From HK-STAS-PATE-34 sp031973435 (GTDB lineage: Bacteria; Patescibacteriota; Minisyncoccia; Phycocordibacterales; UBA9973), in NCBI GenBank assembly GCA_031973435.1, contig DALYDA010000007.1, positions 1 through 34,523 on the forward strand: DNA of 34,523 nt, read 5' to 3'. A program made the position numbers and the translations under genes. Of the stretch, positions 7,168 through 14,753 are shown piece by piece (the stretch's first letter is position 1; every line of letters starts with the position of its first letter). The notes below the pieces were generated by a model. The model had not been told where the DNA came from, ran no database searches, and saw nothing but the letters and a program-made list of their open reading frames with translations.

Positions 7168-7641
7168 CTTTTCTATTTCGCTTTTTAGTTCTGCTAGTAT
7201 GCTTTGTATTTTTGTCAGAGCGTCGAGTTCCATAGTTTCGGTCCTTTTGTCATTGGCTTCGTCTTCTGCGACGTCCTCTTGAATATCCTCCACGTCTTCT
7301 TGGATTTCGTCGACGTCTTTCTCGATCTCAGCGACGTCCTCTTGGATTTCTTCCACGTCTTCTTGAATCTCATCTACATCCTCCTGGATTTCTTCGATAT
7401 CTGCAGTGTTTTTGTTTACTGTCATTTGGATGAAGATAGCGAGGTATATTGCCTCGAGAGAAACAATAGTTGTTAGGACAAGGAGGACAGTTTCAAAATG
7501 GACTCCAAAAATAGGTAAAGAAAAAGCACCCACAAAAATTATGGTGTGGAATATAAGGGATGATGTAGACCCGATCCAGCGAGTAGCCTTGTCGGCACCT
7601 CCTTGTAGAGTTTTTTTCTTGTCCTTCATTTTCTTTATCAT
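7159..7641 (-). CDS. Two-helix membrane protein with heptad-repeat coiled coil
   Basis: 160 residues. Residues about 20-75 hold two membrane helices (SLIFHTIIFVGAFSLPIF and TVLLVLTTIVSLEAIYLAIF), followed by QMTVNKNTADIEEI. The layout, including the ATRWIGS lead-in and the Q...N segment after helix 2, recalls the low-affinity iron permease/DUF1003-type small membrane proteins; that is a resemblance only. Residues about 82-130 are six to seven nearly perfect heptads of the form EIQEDVD, predicting a long acidic coiled coil in the cytoplasm. The C-terminus ends with a mixed-charge helix (KIQSILAELKSEIEKKK). The start at 7641 has a -10 box 7 nt upstream; MKDKKK four codons later is the alternative. 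Confidence 0.7.
   Translation of the reverse strand: MIKKMKDKKKTLQGGADKATRWIGSTSSLIFHTIIFVGAFSLPIFGVHFETVLLVLTTIVSLEAIYLAIFIQMTVNKNTADIEEIQEDVDEIQEDVEEIQEDVAEIEKDVDEIQEDVEDIQEDVAEDEANDKRTETMELDALTKIQSILAELKSEIEKKK
7268..7400 (-). repeat. 21-bp tandem repeat encoding heptads
   Basis: On the minus strand a 21-nt unit encoding EIQEDV plus D, E or A recurs six to seven times with few changes, giving the coiled coil of the 160-residue membrane protein. Confidence 0.8.
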
Positions 7642-7648
7642 TACAAAT

Positions 7649-7677
7649 ACTATACCAAAAAAAGCTAGTATTTAAAA
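7649..7677 (-). promoter_or_regulatory. Promoter of the coiled-coil membrane protein
   Basis: The -10 TATAGT (7654-7649) ends 7 nt before the ATG at 7641. The -35 is weak (TTTTAA, 7677-7672, 17-bp spacer). A leaderless start is predicted. Confidence 0.45.
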
Positions 7678-7682
7678 CAAAA

Positions 7683-7711
7683 TTGACGGAAAGTTCGGGT
7701 TGCTGTAGTAT
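7683..7711 (+). promoter_or_regulatory. Promoter of the EEP-family gene
   Basis: TTGACG (7683-7688), 17-bp spacer, TAGTAT (7706-7711), 18 nt before the ATG at 7730. Confidence 0.6.
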
Positions 7712-7729
7712 CAGAAAAAATATTAAAAA

Positions 7730-8485
7730 ATGAAACTCATAACACTCAACACTTGGGGTGGCCGTGGTGGTCAAGACTTTGTTCGCTTTTTGAAACTTCA
7801 TGCAGATAAAGTTGACGTATTCTGCTTACAGGAGACATATAAGGATGCTCTCGGAAAGGATCCTGACCAAGACTTCTTTAGGGAGGGTATGCATAACATG
7901 GAAAAAACTTTTGAAAGTATTTTTTCATCTCACAAGATCCGCTTCGATCCATATTGGTTTGACTTCTATGGAATAAACCAAATTATAAAAGATGATGTTA
8001 CTTGCCGATTTTTTGACCCCGTAGAGATAGTGAGCGGGCTGGCCAATGTAAAAAACAACCAGTTCAGGGAAAAGATACTTCAATATTCCGAAGTATGCTT
8101 AAATGATCTGAATATTATTGTCGGAAATTTCCATGGTCTCTGGAAGGAGGGTTTTGGTAAAGGAGATTGTGGAGAAAGATTTCTCCAATCCAGACGACTT
8201 ATAGACTTCGTGAATTCTCAGGCTTGTCCTGTAGTATTGTGCGGGGACTTCAATCTGGATCCAGAAGCTGAGAGTATGAAATTCTTTGAAAGGGAAACTG
8301 GGATGCGCAACTTGGTTACCGAGTACGGTATCACTGATACAAGGACAAGATTTTATCCTGCTTCAAAGCCAAGTCGGTTTGCAGACTATGTTTTTGTTAG
8401 TCCGGAGATCAGTGTACTCGATTTCAAAGTTATGCCCGATGTGATATCGGACCACGCTCCACTTTATTTGGAATTTAGTGTTTGA
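7730..8485 (+). CDS. Endonuclease/exonuclease/phosphatase (EEP) family hydrolase
   Basis: 251 residues. The EEP active-site series is complete: the opening MKLITLNTWG with catalytic Asn, VFCLQET with the metal-binding Glu (about residue 36), VGNFHGLW with a conserved His, CGDFNLDP with the Asp/Asn pair (about 167-174), DYVFVSPEI, and SDHAPL with the general-base His at the end. This fold includes ExoIII/APE1 nucleases, sphingomyelinases and phosphoinositide phosphatases. No DNA-binding insert is obvious and no signal peptide is present, so it is probably a cytoplasmic phosphodiesterase or phosphatase of unknown substrate. It is transcribed alone, with two terminator-like stems downstream. Confidence 0.88.
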   Translation: MKLITLNTWGGRGGQDFVRFLKLHADKVDVFCLQETYKDALGKDPDQDFFREGMHNMEKTFESIFSSHKIRFDPYWFDFYGINQIIKDDVTCRFFDPVEIVSGLANVKNNQFREKILQYSEVCLNDLNIIVGNFHGLWKEGFGKGDCGERFLQSRRLIDFVNSQACPVVLCGDFNLDPEAESMKFFERETGMRNLVTEYGITDTRTRFYPASKPSRFADYVFVSPEISVLDFKVMPDVISDHAPLYLEFSV

Positions 8486-8512
8486 ATAATCTCGCAAGAG
8501 GTTATTTTTTTG
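8485..8512 (+). terminator. Terminator of the EEP-family gene
   Basis: Stem AATAATCTC/GAGGTTATT with loop GCAA and a T7 run, starting at the last base of the stop codon. Confidence 0.8.
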
Positions 8513-8540
8513 TTTAGTGTGCCTCAAAATCAGATACTTA

Positions 8541-8579
8541 AAAACCCTCGACTCGCGTGTGCGGGATTGAGGGTTTTTT
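8541..8579 (+). terminator. Second terminator-like stem
   Basis: AAAACCCTC (8541-8549) pairs with GAGGGTTTT (8569-8577) and is followed by T residues. It insulates the MazG-leuS operon from upstream transcription. Confidence 0.7.
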
Positions 8580-8596
8580 GCTATACTTATCAAACT

Positions 8597-8911
8597 ATGG
8601 AGGAATATATCCAAGAAATAAGGGCAATTTATAGGTCATATGAAAAAACAGGCACGAAACCTTGGGATTATAGAATTGCCTCTAGAGATTTGTCATATCA
8701 AGTCGGGTCTCTTACAAAACTGATAATGCAGATGGAGGGTGAGAGATACAAAGATGTTTCCGATGAGAGTCTTAAGGAAAAAATCGGAGACGAGCTAGCT
8801 GATATATTTGCAGAAGTTTTATTTATATCAAGTGAATTGGATATAGATATAGATAAATCATGGAGAAAAATGGTAGATTCTGATAATAGAAAAATCGAAG
8901 AGAGAAAGTAA
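8597..8911 (+). CDS. Second MazG-like protein, upstream of leuS
   Basis: 104 residues from the ATG at 8597. The frame extends further upstream only through the terminator stem. It parallels the 5084-5425 protein: YQVGSLTKLIMQMEGE supplies the first helix, and a GDELADIFAEVLFISSELDIDID stretch supplies the DELAD-bearing second helix. The first helix has Gln where MazG proteins often have Glu, so activity should not be assumed. It ends 3 nt before leuS and must be co-transcribed with it. A -10-like TATACT (8582-8587) lies 9 nt before the start. Confidence 0.75.
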   Translation: MEEYIQEIRAIYRSYEKTGTKPWDYRIASRDLSYQVGSLTKLIMQMEGERYKDVSDESLKEKIGDELADIFAEVLFISSELDIDIDKSWRKMVDSDNRKIEERK

Positions 8912-8914
8912 ATA

Positions 8915-11900
8915 ATGAATAATTACGATCATAAAAATATTGAAAAGAAGTGGCAGGATAAGTGGGAATCTGATGGCATTTACAATGTCTCTGATAAATC
9001 AGATGGAAAAGACAACTTTTATCAATTAGTAGAATTCTCATATCCTTCAGGCAACCTCCATGTTGGACACTGGTACGCTTTTTCTGTGCCGGATATTTTT
9101 GCTCGATATAAAAGAATGCAAGGATTCAATGTGCTTTATCCGATGGGATTCGACGCCTTCGGTCTTCCTGCGGAGAACGCTGCGATCAAGCTCGGTGCTG
9201 ATCCAAAAGTCTGGACAATAGAACAGATGGAAAAAATGCGAATCCAACTTCGAACCATGGGAGCAATGTTTCCGTGGGACAGAGAAGTTGTAACTTGTGA
9301 TCCAGAGTACTACAGATGGACACAGTGGATGTTCAATCAATTCCTTAAAAATGATCTTGTGTACAGAGCAATAACGAAAGTAAACTGGTGTCCAAAAGAT
9401 CAGACCATACTTGCAAACGAGCAAGTTGTAGACAATAAATGTGAACGTTGCGGAACTGAAGTGATTCAGCGCGACCAGCCACAATGGATGCTTAGGATTA
9501 CAAAATACGCAGATAGACTTATAGACGACTTGGATAAACTAGATTGGCCAAGTGCGATAAAAGACTCACAGAAAAATTGGATTGGTAGAAGTGAAGGAAG
9601 TGAGATCAGTTTCAAGTTGAAAGTTGAAAGTTTGAATAAAACCAAAGTAATTCTTTTGCACGGATGTCCAGATGACGAAGAAAGGGAAATGAATCCTGAA
9701 ACTAGAAGTTATGATAAACATTGGCTACCTTGGGTTAAACAAGAGCTTGAAAATAAAGGTATAGAAGTAGTAAAACTTTCAATGCCAGAGCCATGGAATC
9801 CAACATTCGAAATATGGAGAGAAGAGTTTGAAAAATTGGGTATCGACGAAAACACAATATTGATTGGGCATAGTTGTGGAAATGCTTTTTTCACAAGATG
9901 GCTTGGAGAAACAAAACGAAAAGTAAAAGGACTAATCATGGTAGCACCATGGAAAACACCAGACGAAGAATATGAGGGAAACAAAAGAGAGTTTTATGAA
10001 TTTGATTTCGACCCGTCTGTAAAAGAGAGAGTTGGATCTATCGTTATATTTTCTTCAGATGATGAGGACGAGCAAGGAATAATAGACCAAAAATCATACC
10101 ACCAAGCTTTTGGGGGGCAGTTTGTTGTTTTGCCAAATCACGGGCATTATACGAAGGGTGATATGGGAACAGAAGAATTTCCTGAGCTGTTGGAAAAAAT
10201 AAATGAAATAATTAGCCCTCAAATAAAAGTTTTCACAACTCGCGCAGATACTCTTTTTGGTGTGACATATGTTGTTTTGGCACCAGAGCACAAGATTTTA
10301 GAAAGCTTAAAAGATAAGATTTCAAATTGGGATGAAGTAGAAAAATATATTGCAGATACGAAGAAAAAATCTGAACTAGATCGTCAACAATCCAAAGAGA
10401 AAACTGGAGTAGAGCTCAAAGGAATAAAAGCAATCAATCCCGCGAATGGTGAAGAGGTTCCTGTTTGGATTGCCCACTATGTACTCGCAGGATATGGAAC
10501 AGGGGCAGTGATGGCAGTTCCTGCGCATGATGAACGTGATTTTGAATTTGCAAAGAAATACGATTTACCAAAAAGGCAGGTAATTGCTAGAGAAACAGGA
10601 GAAAAAAGACAAAATGAAGAATTTAAAAACGGTGGTGCTGGAGTAGTGTTTGATCCTGTGTCTCAAAAGTATGCAATCGCAGACTTGGGCGGTGGAAAAT
10701 CGCTTCTTTTTGCTGGAGGTGTAAGTGAAGGAGAAGATGTTGAGGAATGTGTTATGAGAGAAATAATAGAAGAGAGTGGATTACACAATTTTAAATACGT
10801 AGAGAAAATTGAAACTAGTTATGCTCATTATTTCAATACACTTAAAAAAGTAAACAGGGTTGCACGTGCAGAGTGCTATCTTGTTATATTAGAAAATACT
10901 GAAACATTGCCAGTTGCCCTCGAGGAACATGAAAAGTTTGTATTAGCATGGAAGGATGCAAAAGAGATTAAAGACTGGTGGGTTCGAAATGATGATGAAG
11001 ATGGATTTAAACATTATATCCGTTTTTTGGACGAGGCTGTTGCTCGTGCAATTGAACTTGGTTACGACACAACAAGTAGTCCTGATGAATTTAAATCAAG
11101 TCCAATGACGCAATCTGGAGTGCTTGAGTATTCCGGACAATTCACTGGCCTTATTTCAGAAGAAGCAAAGCAAAAAATCACCGAATTCGTCGGAGGGAAA
11201 ATGGTAAAGACTTATCGACTTCGTGACTGGGGGATATCTCGTCAGCGTTACTGGGGTTGTCCGATCCCGATAGTTTATGATCCGGAAGGTAATGCGCATG
11301 CCGTACCAGACGAGCATTTGCCATGGCTTCTTCCAACTGACGTAGACCACACTCCAGACGGAACAGCGCCACTTGCAAGAAGCAAAGAACTGTTTGAGCG
11401 AACAGAGAAAATATTTGGCGAGGGCTGGCGCCCAGAGGTAGAAACTATGGATACATTCGTAGATTCTTCATGGTACTTCTATAGATATCTAGACAACAAA
11501 AATGACAAAGAATTTTCAGCGATAGAAAAGATGGACGCATGGATGCCGATAGATTTGTATATGGGAGGAGCAGAACATACAACCATGCACTTGCTGTATT
11601 CTCGTTTTTGGACAAAGGCACTTTATGACCTTGGATTTGTAAAGGATCAGGAGGCATACAAAGTTCGTCGTAACCGTGGGCTAATACTTGGTCCTGATGG
11701 CGAGAAGATGAGTAAGAGTCGCGGGAATGTGATCAATCCAGATGAAATAGTAGAAAGACTTGGTGCAGATACTGTGCGATTGTACTTGGCCTTTATGGGT
11801 CCGTACGGAAACACTGCAAACTACCCATGGGATCCAAACGGAGTTGTAGGGGTCCGAAGATTTATCGAACGTGTCTGGAAACTAAAAGAGAAAGTCGACC

Positions 11901-12376
11901 CTGAGAAAAAAGTTTGTCGCACAGATGCTCTTGTTCACAAGACTATCAAAGGTGTAACAGAGGATGTAGAAGAATTCAAATTCAATACCGCAATAGCAAA
12001 AATGATGATACTTCTAAATGCACTCGAAAAAGAAGAGAAAGTAGTTCTAGGTTCATACAAAACACTTTTGAAACTTTTGGCACCGTTTGCTCCACATATT
12101 GCAGAGGAGCTTTGGAGTTTGGTTTCTGAATCTACTTCTATTCACTTATCAGATTGGCCAAAGCACGACGAGAAGATGGTGATAGACGATGTTGTAACTA
12201 TAGGTATTCAGATAAATGGAAAGGTTCGAGATGAGATAGAAGTCACGCAGGACGACACCGAAGAATCTCTAAAAGAAAAAGTTCTAGATAGAGAGAAAGT
12301 CAAAAATTGGATAGGAGACAGTGAAGTTAAAAAGTTTATCTATATCAAAGGAAGACTTGTTAGTATTGTTTGCTGA
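8915..12376 (+). CDS. leuS: Leucyl-tRNA synthetase with hydrolase and Nudix insertions in the editing domain
   Basis: 1153 residues against about 860 in E. coli. The synthetase parts are intact: HVGH (49-52), a zinc-ribbon remnant CERCG, CP1 editing motifs TTRADTLFG (441-449; usually TTRPDT) and AVPAHDERD (ends 542), KMSKS (931-935) and the C-terminal anticodon region. Insert 1 (about 242-434) splits the entry hairpin of CP1 and looks like an RBBP9/YdeN-type serine hydrolase: VILLHG (245-250), GHSCG with nucleophile Ser320, acidic SSDDEDE (Asp382/383) and NHGHY with His409/411. Insert 2 (about 573-712) follows FAKKYDLPKRQVI and carries an exact Nudix box (601-623; R615, E616, E619, E620). It aminoacylates tRNA-Leu; roles of the inserts are unknown. 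Confidence 0.97.
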   Translation: MNNYDHKNIEKKWQDKWESDGIYNVSDKSDGKDNFYQLVEFSYPSGNLHVGHWYAFSVPDIFARYKRMQGFNVLYPMGFDAFGLPAENAAIKLGADPKVWTIEQMEKMRIQLRTMGAMFPWDREVVTCDPEYYRWTQWMFNQFLKNDLVYRAITKVNWCPKDQTILANEQVVDNKCERCGTEVIQRDQPQWMLRITKYADRLIDDLDKLDWPSAIKDSQKNWIGRSEGSEISFKLKVESLNKTKVILLHGCPDDEEREMNPETRSYDKHWLPWVKQELENKGIEVVKLSMPEPWNPTFEIWREEFEKLGIDENTILIGHSCGNAFFTRWLGETKRKVKGLIMVAPWKTPDEEYEGNKREFYEFDFDPSVKERVGSIVIFSSDDEDEQGIIDQKSYHQAFGGQFVVLPNHGHYTKGDMGTEEFPELLEKINEIISPQIKVFTTRADTLFGVTYVVLAPEHKILESLKDKISNWDEVEKYIADTKKKSELDRQQSKEKTGVELKGIKAINPANGEEVPVWIAHYVLAGYGTGAVMAVPAHDERDFEFAKKYDLPKRQVIARETGEKRQNEEFKNGGAGVVFDPVSQKYAIADLGGGKSLLFAGGVSEGEDVEECVMREIIEESGLHNFKYVEKIETSYAHYFNTLKKVNRVARAECYLVILENTETLPVALEEHEKFVLAWKDAKEIKDWWVRNDDEDGFKHYIRFLDEAVARAIELGYDTTSSPDEFKSSPMTQSGVLEYSGQFTGLISEEAKQKITEFVGGKMVKTYRLRDWGISRQRYWGCPIPIVYDPEGNAHAVPDEHLPWLLPTDVDHTPDGTAPLARSKELFERTEKIFGEGWRPEVETMDTFVDSSWYFYRYLDNKNDKEFSAIEKMDAWMPIDLYMGGAEHTTMHLLYSRFWTKALYDLGFVKDQEAYKVRRNRGLILGPDGEKMSKSRGNVINPDEIVERLGADTVRLYLAFMGPYGNTANYPWDPNGVVGVRRFIERVWKLKEKVDPEKKVCRTDALVHKTIKGVTEDVEEFKFNTAIAKMMILLNALEKEEKVVLGSYKTLLKLLAPFAPHIAEELWSLVSESTSIHLSDWPKHDEKMVIDDVVTIGIQINGKVRDEIEVTQDDTEESLKEKVLDREKVKNWIGDSEVKKFIYIKGRLVSIVC

Positions 12377-12401
12377 CTAAAAGAGATTACAAGTATATAA
12401 T
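12373..12401 (+). promoter_or_regulatory. Promoter of the O-antigen-ligase-like gene
   Basis: CTGACT (12373-12378, overlapping the leuS stop codon), 17-bp spacer, TATAAT (12396-12401), 12 nt before the ATG at 12414. Confidence 0.6.
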
Positions 12402-12413
12402 GTATTTATAACT

Positions 12414-14750
12414 ATGATCACAAATAAAACAATAGAAGTTCCAGAAAAGTTGGACAAAGTAGTGAGAGTTGTTTTGTTCACACTCCTTATTTTGTTGCCT
12501 TTTTTATTTATGCCAGTAAGAGGAGCAGATCTTTCTTTTGCAAAAGGATCTTTTGTTTCTGCGTTAGTTTTTTTTGCTACTTTACTTTTTCTTGTATCAA
12601 GACTAATCGATGGAAAAATATTAAAAATAAACAAGGATGTAGTGTTTGCTCTTCTTGGGCTCGGAGCTGTTACAACAATATCAATCATACAGTCACCAGT
12701 TCTGCGGGATTCTCTCTTTTCAGATAATTTTATTGTAACTTCGGGAATAGTTACATTGTCGTTTGTGTTACTTGCTTTTCTCGTGGGTTTTTTACTTAGA
12801 AAGCCAAATATTCAATCTAAGATGTATTTTATATTCGGAGGAGTGGTCGTTCTTTTTCAGATTTTTCATGTGATAAGGATAGTAACAGGAGGTGCATTTA
12901 TGTCACAGTATTTTACTTCGTTATCGAGCACTTTGCTTGGATCCTGGACAGATTTTTCGATCCTTTCTGCTGTGGTTGCTTTGATGGCGTTTGTAACACT
13001 AGATTATGCGTCATTGGGAAAAGTGGGTAAGTATATAGTTGCGACAGTAGGTGTCGTGTCCTTATTTTTTACTTTACTTGGGAAAGAGTCCTCGATTTGG
13101 ATCGCATTTGGAATAGCGTCAATGTTTTTCTTTGTTGTAAGAATGATAGACATATCAAAAAAAGGCATAAAAACAATACCTTATATTTCCTTGTCTATGG
13201 TCATAGCTTCCTCGATTTTTCTTGTAGCATCAAGTCCGATAAATAGTTTTATCGAAAACAGAATAGGTATAAAAGAAAGTGAAATAAGACCTTCGTTCAT
13301 ATCAACGGTTCATGTTCTTAAAAAAGAATTTAGCAGTTCTCCTGTTTTTGGTTCTGGTGTAGGTAGGTTTGATATTGCGTGGCAAGAAAACAGACCAAGT
13401 GAAGTTGTTTCCGATCTAAATTTCTGGAACACTCGATTTCAAGCAGGTTCTTCTTATGTGACTACATTTGTAGTTATGACAGGAATACTAGGCTTGGTCG
13501 CTATGATAGCTTTTTATTACTTTATATTTAGAGCTTGTAAAAAGTCTATTACTAGAATCTTTTCTGGAACATCAGGTGAGTCTAGTTATCGTATCTGGCA
13601 AAATCTAGTTTTGGTAGTATTTTCTCTTACACTTTTACTTTTGCATGTACCAGGTACTTTGCCAATGGTTGTAATCTTTACACTGTTAGGATTTCTTGCA
13701 AGTGATGGAGACGCTGGAGATGAAAGTATCGGGAATTGGAACTTTATGAAAGATACAAGAGTAGTCTTTGCCGTTTTGTTTTCTGGAATTGCACTTTGTA
13801 TAGTAGGGGTTTTCCTTATATACGCGACTTCTGCAAGAGCAATATCTGAGGTTTCTACTGTTCGTGCAAATAATGCTCTTGTAAATGGAGACACAGCATC
13901 TGCTGAAAAATACCTTTCATTTGCCATATCTTCTTCGCCTACAGATAAAACTTATAAACTACTTTCTATGGTAGGAGTGCAGGGTCTCTCGATATTGCTT
14001 AACAACGAGTCTATATCAAGTGATGTTATGTCTGCTGAAGCAAAACGGATTTACGGAATAATAGAAAACTCTACTCTAAGCGCGATAAACTACGATAGAG
14101 CAAATAGTGATAACTGGATTTTCTCAGGACGATTGTATACAACACTTATGAATCTTTCCATAGAAAAAGCAGGAGACAATGCGGTGTATTCATTTGATCA
14201 AGCAAGATTGGTTGAACCAAATAATCCTGCGATAGACTTGTATCGAGCAGATTTATATATTGCAAACAAGGATTATGAGATGGCAAAACAAGTAGTTAGG
14301 TCATCTCTTGTGGAAAAACCAAACTTTATCAGTGCCTACATGTATCTTATAGGTATTGAAGAAATAAAGAACAACACAGAAGGAGCAATTGATATTGCAA
14401 GGGAAATGGTGATAGCAATACCAAGCAGTAGTGAAGCGTATGTAAAACTGGGCTCTTTGCTTTATGAGGCAAATTACACAGTTGATGCACTTTCTGCCTT
14501 TAAACAAGCTTTTACTCTTTCTCCGTCTAGTTTAACTATTGCCTATGATATCGCACTTATATCTCTAAAAGTTGGAGACAAAGAAACAGCACAAAATATA
14601 TATAACCAACTTATAAATATACTGCCAAACGACCAAGCTGTTATGTCTCTTGGAGAGGCACTAGAGGATGGAAAAGTTCCTTCACTAGATACTGAAAATA
14701 ATACTGAAGAAGAAATACTACAAGATGCTGTAAAAGAAGAAGCAAATTAG
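12414..14750 (+). CDS. Polytopic O-antigen-ligase-like membrane protein with C-terminal TPR domain
   Basis: 778 residues. About 12 hydrophobic segments occupy residues 15-485. The loop VFGSGVGRFDIAWQENRP (about 312-329), followed by NTRFQAGSSYVTTFVVMTGILGL, matches the periplasmic Wzy_C/O-antigen ligase pattern, including the conserved Arg and Gly-x-Gly. Residues about 500-755 are soluble, helical TPR-like repeats (for example AIDLYRADLYIANKDYEMAKQ and SEAYVKLGSLLYEANYTVDALSAFKQA). The family ligates or polymerises glycans onto lipid or protein carriers at the cell surface. Adjacent murJ, 4 nt downstream, is another lipid-linked sugar transporter. The exact glycan substrate is not inferable, and protein glycosylation is an alternative. 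Confidence 0.75.
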   Translation: MITNKTIEVPEKLDKVVRVVLFTLLILLPFLFMPVRGADLSFAKGSFVSALVFFATLLFLVSRLIDGKILKINKDVVFALLGLGAVTTISIIQSPVLRDSLFSDNFIVTSGIVTLSFVLLAFLVGFLLRKPNIQSKMYFIFGGVVVLFQIFHVIRIVTGGAFMSQYFTSLSSTLLGSWTDFSILSAVVALMAFVTLDYASLGKVGKYIVATVGVVSLFFTLLGKESSIWIAFGIASMFFFVVRMIDISKKGIKTIPYISLSMVIASSIFLVASSPINSFIENRIGIKESEIRPSFISTVHVLKKEFSSSPVFGSGVGRFDIAWQENRPSEVVSDLNFWNTRFQAGSSYVTTFVVMTGILGLVAMIAFYYFIFRACKKSITRIFSGTSGESSYRIWQNLVLVVFSLTLLLLHVPGTLPMVVIFTLLGFLASDGDAGDESIGNWNFMKDTRVVFAVLFSGIALCIVGVFLIYATSARAISEVSTVRANNALVNGDTASAEKYLSFAISSSPTDKTYKLLSMVGVQGLSILLNNESISSDVMSAEAKRIYGIIENSTLSAINYDRANSDNWIFSGRLYTTLMNLSIEKAGDNAVYSFDQARLVEPNNPAIDLYRADLYIANKDYEMAKQVVRSSLVEKPNFISAYMYLIGIEEIKNNTEGAIDIAREMVIAIPSSSEAYVKLGSLLYEANYTVDALSAFKQAFTLSPSSLTIAYDIALISLKVGDKETAQNIYNQLINILPNDQAVMSLGEALEDGKVPSLDTENNTEEEILQDAVKEEAN

Positions 14751-14753
14751 TAT

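Noticed and set aside
8510..8596. N-terminal extension of the second MazG-like protein.
   Set aside because: It would translate a terminator stem; the ATG at 8597 lies just after it with a -10-like box upstream.
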